Origin: a virus | Direction: 5' to 3' (one strand) | DNA length: 64,000 nt | Virus record (IMG/VR): IMGVR_UViG_3300046543_000595 | Coordinates: 43,421-107,420 of that record | In this document: one piece after another, positions 25,327 to 36,200 of the stretch | How positions within the stretch are numbered: position 1 is the stretch's first letter | Layout: each line of letters starts with the position of its first letter | Notes under the pieces: generated by a model | The model's database searches: none | What the model was told of the DNA's origin: nothing | The model's input: only the letters and a program-made list of their open reading frames with translations | Position numbers and translations under genes: made by a program

Positions 25327-27252
25327 ATGCCAGCGATTGACGCACTCGGAAGTATCGCATCGGAGTTCAGCAAGGGATTCTTGCAGGGGCGCTTGCTCAC
25401 GGCACAGAAAGCCATTCAGGCGCATCAGCAGAACCTCGAGGATATCAAGGCGCTGTCCGAGGGTGCCGATCGGTTCAAAGACAATCCCGCCCTTCAGGAG
25501 CAGTACCTTAGCCAACTCCACGACGCGCTCGGCAAACTGCCGAAGCCTCCAAAGACGGCTACCGGCTCCCCTACCGATGCCGGCTCTGGCGGCATCATGG
25601 ACTTCTTCAAGAGCATGTTCGCCGGCAAGAAGACGGCACAATCCCAGCAGGTCGCGCCCGGCACTCCAGGGGTCGGTCCGACGGCTCCGCCGGCCCCTCC
25701 GTCGTTGTCCCCGAACAGTCCGGACAGTTTCACATTCGGCGCCCCAGGTGCATCGATGACGCCATCGCCGTCTGCCGGCATGGCGGCTCCGGCGCCGTCC
25801 GCAGAGTCTCCAGCGTTTGCGGGTGGCCCCGGTCTTCCGCAAGGTCCTGGCCTAGGTCCTGTGCCAGCGCCCGGACATGTGCTCGGTCCGAACGGCACGC
25901 CGGCCCCGGCGGCAGCGCCCGCTGTCGGCTTCGGAGTCGACACGAACCTGCCGACTCCGTACGAGGCGCAGGTATTCGGCAAAGAGAACTGGTACAAAGA
26001 TCCGCAGTACGGATTTGTGGATCCGAAGACTGGTCAGGCAACCAAGCCGCAGTTCGCGCACTCCCCGACGGCCGAGGCAGCCATGGCTCATCGGTATGCT
26101 TATTCGCATGCGCACACGGCGCTAAACGCGCTGGATCAACACATCGAGTCGTACAACAACGCGAACCCCGGCAACGCCATCGAGACCGAGGCCGATATGC
26201 TCTCCTCGCCGCTGGCTGGCGAATACAAGCACGTGTCGGAAGGAATCCGGTCGTACGAGCGCGAAGGCCTCGTTCCCGGCAGCGGCCAACAGGGCGAAAA
26301 GGGAACGCTGGATCAGTGGCGCAGCACGGCATTCGAAGATGCCAGACCAAACTACGACAAGGCGCAGCACCAGCGCGACAAGGCCATCCGGATCAATTCG
26401 AAGCCGGACGCCGTGATCACGCCGTCGGAACGTAACTGGCTGAACGGCTACAAGGCCACGCTCAAGATGGACCGGGAGGGCAAGATGTCTCCCGAAGAAT
26501 CTGAGACGCACGACGTCAACGAGGCCTCACGCGCGGTGGCCGCGAACCCGGACATGGTTTCCAATCCGGAGAAGTACGCGACCTCAACCGATCCGAAAGT
26601 ACAGCAGCAGTTCCACGCCGTCACGGACGCCCAGAACGTCCTGTCGGCACACGCCGCTAACATTCAGGCGGCGGACCGGGCGAAGCTCACTCCGGAGAAC
26701 CGGCAGTTGGCGGACTGGGCCGATAGTTACGACAAGGCTACCCCGAAGCCAACTGATCCTAAAGCCGCACTGAAGTGGCAGGCGGACAAGGCCCGCTCGA
26801 TGGCGAGCCTCTATACCGGATTCCATCCGCAGCAGGCCGGCATCAGCGTGTTCCCTGGTATGAATCCGGCGACTCAGGAAGAAGAGGTCATGGCCTACAA
26901 CCGGGCCACCGGCAAGTTGCAATCGACCGGTGCCAAGGTCAAGCCAGCGGCGTGGACCCCGCCGGAGAAGACGGTGCGCCCGATGGTCAACACGCCTGGA
27001 ATCGCGAAAACTGATTCGCGGTACAACAATCCGGCCTTCATGCAGCCCGGCGAACCGGTACAGGTTCCGGATGTCTACAAACTGATCGAGGAGAACCGCC
27101 AGAATCCGAACCGGGTGCCGATGAACGTACTTGAAGACATCCTGCAATATCAGAAGAACTTGCCGGATGAGGACAAGGCCGAACTGAAAAAGTACGTCGG
27201 GAACCAGACACGCCCCGACTTCAACGCACCACCAAAACCGCCGGCCAGATAA
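25327..27252 (+). CDS. Putative internal virion protein, Pro/Ala-rich, 641 aa
   Basis: N-terminal 85 residues are helical (SIASEFSKGFLQGRLLTAQK). Residues 90-220 are a long Pro/Ala/Gly-rich low-complexity region. The remaining 420 residues are again helical and charged, with motifs such as HRYAYSHAHTALNALDQHIE. No enzyme motif is visible. The position directly upstream of the giant polyvalent gene and the composition suggest an ejected or core protein. Confidence 0.5.
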   Translation: MPAIDALGSIASEFSKGFLQGRLLTAQKAIQAHQQNLEDIKALSEGADRFKDNPALQEQYLSQLHDALGKLPKPPKTATGSPTDAGSGGIMDFFKSMFAGKKTAQSQQVAPGTPGVGPTAPPAPPSLSPNSPDSFTFGAPGASMTPSPSAGMAAPAPSAESPAFAGGPGLPQGPGLGPVPAPGHVLGPNGTPAPAAAPAVGFGVDTNLPTPYEAQVFGKENWYKDPQYGFVDPKTGQATKPQFAHSPTAEAAMAHRYAYSHAHTALNALDQHIESYNNANPGNAIETEADMLSSPLAGEYKHVSEGIRSYEREGLVPGSGQQGEKGTLDQWRSTAFEDARPNYDKAQHQRDKAIRINSKPDAVITPSERNWLNGYKATLKMDREGKMSPEESETHDVNEASRAVAANPDMVSNPEKYATSTDPKVQQQFHAVTDAQNVLSAHAANIQAADRAKLTPENRQLADWADSYDKATPKPTDPKAALKWQADKARSMASLYTGFHPQQAGISVFPGMNPATQEEEVMAYNRATGKLQSTGAKVKPAAWTPPEKTVRPMVNTPGIAKTDSRYNNPAFMQPGEPVQVPDVYKLIEENRQNPNRVPMNVLEDILQYQKNLPDEDKAELKKYVGNQTRPDFNAPPKPPAR

Positions 27253-27261
27253 CGGAGCGCC

Positions 27262-30200
27262 ATGGCTGAAACACTGACGACTCCGCCGCCGGTACAGGCG
27301 CCAACCACGCCAGCCGCGCCGCTCGGTCGGTCACAGCAAATCGATTCGATCATCAAGGCCTTACCGCCGGATCAGGCCGCCGACATCCGGTCGAAGTTCG
27401 ATCAGACGCTAGGCCACGCCGAACTCGAGCAGTACGTACGCGGCCTGCAGTTGCCGTCTGAATCCAAGAGCCGGTTGTGGGATGCCTACTGGGACACCGA
27501 GGCTCCGAAGGTCCGACCGACGCCGCTGACTCCGAAAGAGCCTTCCACATGGGACATCATCAAGGGCGCGCCGGCCGCTGCCCTGCAACTCGGCAAGGAA
27601 CTGCAGGCACCAAACCTGGCGAAGGCGACCCCGCTGGTCCCCGTTCCTGCTCCTCCGGTCACCGGCACGAACCGGCAGACGGTCACACCGAACACGCCGG
27701 CCACCCCGACCGACCTAACGAATCCGGAACTTCGGCTCCCGGCCCCGGCCGCTCCGCCAAAGCCGCTTTCGATTGCCGGCACTCACGGTAATGCGCTAGT
27801 CATGAGCGACGGTTCCCAGACGACACAGAATCCGAACAACCTGCGCATCTATCACGATTCTGGCTATCCTGAACTAACGCAGACCGATCTGCTGAAACTC
27901 CAGCGCGGCGAATCGCTGACGCCGACCGGTCAGGCTGAGCCGGGGACGATCAAGAATCTGTACAACCGTCCGATCTTGAAGAATCCGGACGGCTCGATCT
28001 CGACCACGCGTTCGATGTCGTTCGACGAGGGCGGCAAAGAGGTCGTCGTTCCGACGGTCGTTGACGGCAAACTGCTTAGCGATAAGGAAGCGATCGACCG
28101 GTACCACAAAACCGGAGAGCACCTCGGCAAATTCACGAACGTCCCAGACGCCGAAGCGTTCGCGCAGAACCTCCACGAAAGTCAGGCGCAGCGCCTCGGG
28201 TTGCCGATCGACGAGGATCACGACAGGAACCGGCAGGTGTCGCCATTCCGCGACACGTCGGAGAACGAGACGCCGGAGGCACTGCAGGCGCGGGTTGCCG
28301 GCCTTGAGCGCGGCGCGATTGCATCAACCGGCGGAATGAAGCCGGAGGAGCCGAAGCCGTGGACGGCCCTCGCGCAGGATCTGTACCGGCGCACGGTGCG
28401 CGGCGGGGAGAGCATGCTATCCGGCGCCACCCTTGGCGTGGCGCAGGCCGCGACCGGCACGATCCACATCCCAATCCTCGACAAGAATTTCAAGGTCATC
28501 CCGGGCACCGAAGAGAAACTGGAACAGTTGGGCATGGCGGCGCCGGCGGATAAGTGGCAGGCGGCGACAAATGTCGTATCCAGCCTGATCGGTGCGAGCG
28601 CACCGTGGGCAAGGATCTCCCGGCTGCTAGCTCCGCTGTATGGAACCGCTGAGACCGGGATTGCGGCGAATATCCTGTCGCGGCTCGAGAACACGCTCGG
28701 TACGGCGTTTATCGTCGGAGCGGTCGAACCGAAAGAAGACACAGGGGAGAAGAATCCGCAGGTCGGATTCCACGAGACGCGTCTTGAGCACATCGCCACG
28801 ACCATGGGAGCGGCCGCAATCTTCCATACGATCGCAGAGACGGCAGGCGGCATCGGTACGGCGGCAAAGATCAAGGCAATTAACGATCTCAAGGCTGAGG
28901 TATCCGAAGTTCTGTACGGCCGGCGCCCGGACACGTTCGATCCGGAGAGCGCGAAGAAGATGGCTGGCGACCTCGTCGATCAGGCGGTCGCCGAGCAGGG
29001 TGGCGTCGAGAACGTCTCCCGGAAGTCGATCAAGGACAAGGCCGCGAGAGTCAAGGGTGCATCGAAGGAGCCGCTCGCCGTCCCCGGGCAAGCGCAGGTC
29101 GAAGCGCCAGCCGGTGGACCTGGCCGTCCAGCAGGTGAGACCGGAGGGCCGGCGCCGTTCGAGGAGCCGGGAACCGTCGAAGGCCCTGGATTCACGGCAA
29201 AGCCAGGAGCGCCAGCGGAAGCGGGTGCGCAGCCGCCACTCCCGGGTCCGGGCGAAGAAGTACCGTTCCCGCCCGGAGCTCCGAAGCCGGGCGAGCCTCC
29301 AGCTGCCGCAACAATCTCTGGTGGTAAGACCAGCACCGTCATCCCCGCCGCCGACGTCGAGACAGTGCAGGGACCGAACCGTCAGGAGATCCATCCGGAC
29401 GCGATCCCCGAGAACAAGAACCTGCCGAAGGGCATGGAGACGCCGGATGGCGACGTCAACCACGGCTCCTCGAGCGTCGGCCTGAGCGAAGAGGGCAAGA
29501 AGGACGCGGCCAAACTCGCCGCGGCGACCGACCTGCCGAAGAAGATCTACACGAGCGACGCGCAAAGGGCGGTAGAAACTGCGCAGGTGGTCCAAGGCGC
29601 TCACCCGGACATCCAGGTCGTGCCAGAGCGCGGATTACAGGCGTGGGCGCTTGGAGGCCTCGAGGGACAGCCGATGAAGGATGTCCTGCCGAAGATCAAC
29701 GCGCTGGCGCAGGATATGCCGGATGCGGCACCGAGCGGGCGCGGTCCGATCTCCACCAGGGACGGACAGAGCTTCCATCAGTGGGAAGATCAACTCGGCC
29801 CAACGGTCCAGCGGATCATGGACGAGTTCGAGAAGAATCCGACGGAGAGCGTCGGCATCCTGAGCCACTCCCGCGTCTTCCAGTGGATCCACGCGTGGCT
29901 TGAGGGTGGGATGCCGGAGGACTACCGGATCGACCCGTCGAAACTCCTCCGCGCGTACGCCGATACGGGTGGCCGCGAGTATTTGTACAAAGACAAAGAC
30001 GGCTGGGTGCTCGACGACAAGAAGCCACCGAACGGTCAGGCCAGCATCCAACTGATCCGGCACGCCCATGAGCGTCAGGCGAACGTGCCAGCCGGCGCTG
30101 TTCCGCCTCCACCGGCAGAAGCGCCACAGCCGCCTGCGCTCAAGCCGAAGAAGCAGTTCGTGATTGCCGGCAAGGACGTGGCCGGAACCTATCAGGGCAA

Positions 30201-33200
30201 GGTTGTCACTGCGGACGGTACCGTCCACGAGCGGCATCCGAACTATCTCAAGACGATGAAGGCGTTCGGTTATCCGGAGTTGACCGACGATCAGTTCCAG
30301 TCGATGGGCGGAAAGATGCCGGAGACGAAGCCGGTCTCGGCGCCGGAAGCGCCGAAGCCCCTCCCGCCCGTCGCTGGACCGCCGGTCGCGGCGCCGCGCG
30401 GTAGCTATTCGGTCCGCCAAACACCAGACGGCAAGTTTGAAGTCGTGCGCCCGAATGGCGCGCCGCTTCCCCGTACTCCGTTTACCGATCAGGCGTCGGC
30501 GCAGGGTGTCGCCGACCAGATGCAGAAGGAGTACGAGACGATGGCGGGCGGTCTACCGCCAGCCGCACCTCCTGCTGCCGGTCCGGCTCCTGTGCCAGGT
30601 CCGAAGCCGGCCCCGGCACCAAAGCCTGCGCCGAAACCGAAGCCGACAGGCAAGGCGAAGAGCGACGCGGAGATCGTGAAGGAGGCGCTCAGCGAGACGC
30701 CGAAGACCGGCGCGATCGACGATTTGATGAAGGATCTCGCGCTGGGGCCGGAGAGCGCGATCAATCCGAAGAAGATTAGCGACTTCGTCAGCGAGATGAA
30801 GCGTTCGAGTAACCTCGCGCTCAAGGGTCACGCCATGCCCGACGAACTCCAGCGGATGGTCGACCGGGCCGAGAACCTTGCCGACGAAATCGATCAACGA
30901 TATGAGTCTGGCAAGACTGGCGGCATCGATAAACTCGAGGGCGAACTTGACGACTTGATTGATCGTATCGATTCCGAGATGTCACAGTCCGAGGTGGAGA
31001 ACGTCTTATACCCGGAAGATGCTGAGGCCGGGACCGAAGAAGATCTCGCCCGGCAATACGACGAACTGGTGCGCGGCCTCTATCCAAAAGACGAAGTCGT
31101 TGAGCGCATCAAGGACATCCTCGACAAGGCGCGCTTTGGAACCGGCCACACTGGACCGCGCGAACTGAATCTCGGATCCGACGACGAACTTCTCGCCGCC
31201 GCGAAGGACGCGTACGATCGGGCAAACTCCATCCGCGAACGTCTGAAACCACCGAAGCCTAATGAAGTTGCCCGCGTGAAGCAGTGGCTCGCCGATCGGC
31301 AGAATATGATCAGCGAGATGAAGACCGGAGAGGGCAAGGCCGCTGCCGGTCTGGATCCGCGCATCGTGAAGACGCTCGGCGGCAATCTCTATAACGGCGA
31401 TCTCGGCGTCGTCGCCGTGCGCGAGATGCTGCAGAACGCCCTCGACTCCCTGCGCGGACTGGACAATCCGGAATCGCGCGGCGTAACGATCGAGGTCGAT
31501 ACTAACAGGCGGACCATCTACATGGCCGACAACGGCTCCGGTATGACGCCGGAAGTCGCGCAGAAAGAACTGATGGACATCGGCGGCAGCAAGAAGGCCG
31601 AGGGTTCCTCCGGCGGGTTCGGGATCGCCAAGGTGGCCATTTTTGCCAACGCCGACGAGATCGATATCCATACGGTCGCCGAAGATCCGAAGACCGGCAA
31701 GCGCTTCGTCACGACACTCTACGGTAAGGGGGCAGATTGGGTCGATCCAGAACTAGGCCTGGACGTCGAGACGCATCCTGCTGACGAGGAAATCACTGGG
31801 ACCAATATCCGGATCAAACTCAGCCCGGACGTCACCATGGGGCAGTTCTACATGGGCCGGTTCGCGGGCGACATGATGAAGTCGACATCGCTACTGCCGT
31901 ACCGGGTCAGTTTCAAACTTAACGGACTGTTCATCGAACCGAGTTCCGTGCGGCTGCAGAAACTGGCACAGGTCGAGACGCCTGGATCGTCTGCCGATAT
32001 TCATCTGGGCGACGGGAAGGAGAAGGTTGGCGACTACGGAGCGGTTACCTATTCCATCTTGAATAACGGTCTGTACCAGTTCAACAACAGCATCAGCGTG
32101 CCGAAGCATCTCTCCGGAACCATGCTGCCAGGCCCGCTCGTCGTCAACATCCATCCGAAGGCCGGCCCCGAGGAGGCTGGATATCCATTCGCGCCGGACC
32201 GTGAACGCATCCGCGATCACGACCTGACGGAAAAGATACGGGAATGGCTGAGTGATAACTTCGTCCTCCGCGCGCTCGAGGGCGAGAAAGCCGCCTACGT
32301 CGACCGGATACTGAATGCCCCTGTCATCCCTGGACCGAATTCGCTCCCGATCGTTGACACCTCTGGCAATCTTCCGCCGGACCAGGTCGAAGCGCTGTCG
32401 AAGCGCCCGTACGTCCAGCGGCTATCGGACCAGATCATGTCGTCCATGGACACGCTGCTTGGCGCGATCAACCGGGGGCGAATGGACGGCGAACTCGATC
32501 CAGCCGCTATCGGCATCGGCCTCGGCACCAAATATCTCGGTATCAATATCCACGGCAAGATGCTGGATTGGGATCACAACCTGATCCTCGTGAACCCGTA
32601 CACGATCATGGACGAGGTCCTCTCCGCCATCCAGTTCCGGCACATCGCCCCCACGGAAGGGCCGGCCATGGTAGCGGCTCGCATTGTCTCGACGCTCGTC
32701 CATGAACTGAGCCATCAGGCCGTGCGTGATCACGATGAAAAGTTCGCAGGCGAGCTCTCCAGAAACATCGACCTCACGCTACTGGACTCGGCGCACGTGC
32801 AGGCCGAACTGCAGGCCGTACTGGAACACAACGGCGGCGAGGCATATAGTGGACTCTATGACGACCTCACCAACCTCCGGCCTCAGTGGGCAGGAGAAAA
32901 CATATTTGGCAAGATTAGCTCCAGCGTTGCAACCGGAGGAGATGAGCAAGCCGGTGCTGAGGATGTTGCTGGAGAAGGCGCAGTCGGAGGGCGTGGACGC
33001 GGCGAAGGTCTACCGAGCGGCGGTCCAGGTGCGCAACCCGAAGTGGCCGGCGGCGCCGGACCTGAGCGAAGTGATGCCGACATCACCCAACTCGACCCCG
33101 GTACCCGGGCCAAACTCCTAAAGCTCGGCGCCTACCTCTATCAGACATCGCCCGACTGGCCAGCGTGGTCGCACGCCATGAGTGCGGCTGGCGACTGGGT

Positions 33201-36200
33201 GGCACCTTACCTGCCGACAGCATATGCTTTAATCGACGACGTGGCGGCCGCGACCGGGAAGAAGCCGGTATCCGCTCCGCCGCCACCAGAGAAACCGGCA
33301 CAGGAGCCGACCGCCGGACCGCCCGATCGCGGACCGCCGCCGGTACCAGCGCCGCGAGGAGAATCCGATGTCAATGCTAAGCCAACAACCGGAGTCGGAA
33401 ATGGAGAGGGTCCAGCGGGCGAACCGACTGGCGGAGCAGGAGGTGGACCGCCTGCCGAAGGACCACGTGGAGAAGGTGGGCCGGGAGAACCTGGTGTCGG
33501 ATCTGGCGAAGGAGTATCTCCAGGGAGGCCTTCCAAGCCAGGAGCTCCGAGAAGACCTCAACAACAGCAGCCTCGGCCAGCCACCGGAGAACGTTTTACC
33601 CTAGTCGGGAAAGAGCCGATCGATCTGACGCCACAGCAGCGGCGCGAGATCAACGCCAAGGCGATTGCGATCGCCGGTGCGAAGAACCAAGGCGACCCGC
33701 TCACGCCAGAAGAGCAAGACATCCTTCGCCAGTACACTGGCCAGGGTGGGCTGGGAACCGCCGATGAAGGCGTCCTCTTCCAGCATTACACTTCCTACAA
33801 AGTCGTTCAATGGCAGTGGGACAAACTTGCTGCCATGGGCTATCCGCTCGAAGGCGCGAGCATGCTCGAACCAGCGGCCGGCGTCGGTAACTATCTCGGC
33901 TTCGCGCCTGCTGGCGTGCGAATGACCGCCGTCGAGATCGATCCGATTGCGGCGAAGATCACGCAGTTGCTGTACCCGGACGCGACCGTCCATAACAAAC
34001 CGTTCGAGAATTTCAATAGCCGGCAGAAGTTCGACATCGTCATGTCGAACGTACCGTTCTCGGCCAGCCGAGGCGAACTCCGCTACGCGAAGGATGCGCA
34101 GGAATACAAGGACATCGACACGCTGCACGATTTCTTCTTTGTGAAGGGATTGGACGTGGCGAAACCGAACGGCCTCGTATTCTTCCTGACGTCGACCGGC
34201 ACGATGGACAAAGCCGGAGACGAGATCAGGAAACTGATCAACGAGAAGGCGGAGTTCCTCGGCGCGTACCGCACACCAGCTGGTGAGTTTAAAAAGAACA
34301 CCCAGTACGGCGGTTCTGTCGACGCCATCCTGCTGCGGAAGCGTACGCCCGAAGAGATCGAAGCATTCAAGGCGCTAAAGGAAGGCAAGATTGCCACCGT
34401 CGAGGACCTCGCTAAGATGGGGTTCACTCGTCCGTTCGGCTACAACAAGGACTGGGTCGAATCCACAACGACCGACAAGTTCTCGAAGCCGGATCAGCCG
34501 CCAGCCCGCATCTCGAAATACTACATCGAGAACCCGGGGCAGATGTGGGGACAGCCGGAGGCCGGCTATGGCGTGCGACAAGTCACGCGCATGGGCGTCC
34601 GTCCGACAAAGCCGATCGAGGACTTCATCGGAACGAGCCTTGGAGATCATATCCAGTGGAAGCCGGAAGAGACGGTCGCGGCGCCGAACGCCGAGATAGA
34701 GACCGAGAAGCCGGTCGGCAAGGCGCCGGAAGGTGTACGCCATGGCACACTGATCGTCAGGCCCAAGACGAATGATCTGGCATTCGCCCACTCGGACGGG
34801 AATATTTACCCCGCGTTCCCGAAGGGGCTACCAGAGAAAACGCAGGGACGATTGCTCGCAGCCGTCAATATGATGGACATGGCGGACCGCCTGTACGGCG
34901 CGCTCCGGCAGAACGACGATGCGACGGCGAATAAGATCCGGCCACAACTGAAGGCCGCGATCACGAACTACCGTTCACAATACGGCGACAAGACCGGCAA
35001 GAAGTTAGGTAAGCCTCCTGGCTACGATCCGTTCCTGTGGAGATTCCTGAACGGCGGAACGGAGTCGATGGTGCTGTCGTTCGAAGATCCGCGGCGGTGG
35101 CTGCTGGCCGGTCTGACGGACGACGAAGGAAAGTTTGCCGACATCTTTGATCGCAACACGATCTACCGCCAACCGGTTGTCGCCCGAGCGTACAACGATA
35201 AAGATCTCGCTGATGTCGCCAAGTTTGTTTACGAGCAGACCGGCGAATTCGCGGCCTCTCGTCCGGAGATCGAAGCGAAGTACAACGGGGAGCCGGCGGA
35301 TATCGACAAGGACCTCGTGGGTAAGCCCGGCTTCAGCATCGAGAGCCTCAGCGCGGATGGCAAGCCGACGATCAATATCGACGATGAGTACATGTACGGC
35401 CCGATCTGGCCAAAGATCGATCAGACCGAGGCGATGCTCCAGCAGGCCACCGACCCGCAGATCGTATCGCAGTTGAAGCATCAACTCAGCGGGCTGCACG
35501 CGGCGCTGCCAGAGCAGGCGACGATCCAGAACCTGCCGGTCGACCCGTTCGCTTCCTACATGGACCAGGGAACGGTTATCCAGTGGCTTCGATCGTTCGG
35601 CATGAACGGCATTCAGGAATACGTTCCAGAGAATAACCGGACCATGTGGGAGATCGGAGGAGCCGGCCGGCTCAAACTGAACGTGATCACCGATCCGAAA
35701 ACGAACCAGATGGCCGACCACGAATTTACGGCCGAGGATATTCAGGGGTTCCTGAACCACAAGCGGCTCACGAAGTGGATTGATACCGGTGAAACCGATT
35801 ACCGCGGCAATCCGAAGAGGAAAGAGATCTTCGATCTCGCCAAACAGCGAATCATCGATCAGGTCGGGAACCATTTCAAGGACTGGTTCTCGCAGAATCC
35901 TAAGCTCACCGAGCACCTCGTACCGACGTACAACCGGATGTACCGATCCTATCGGCACCGGTCTCCGTCCTCTCAGGAAGTTCAGGTCAACGGCATGTCT
36001 GGCACGTTCAAGGGCAAGCCATTGAAGATCGGTAACCACCAGTGGGAAGTCGCCAATCAAATGCTGCATATGCGCTCTGGTATCAACGGCCAGGGTGTCG
36101 GTAGCGGTAAGACCATGGCGATGATCATGCTGGGCCAACTGGCAAAGCAGCGTGGACTGATCAGGAAGCCGATATACGTCGTGCCGGCGAAGGTGATCAA

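Noticed and set aside
25217-25759. 180-codon + strand frame overlapping the two ejection-type genes
   Set aside because: Ser/Arg-rich out-of-frame product without SD or plausible fold, unlike the nested candidate at 33368.
24790-25842. 350-codon minus-strand open frame in the ejection-protein region
   Set aside because: Very Arg-rich, typical of reading an Ala/Pro/Gly-rich gene on the opposite strand; no SD.
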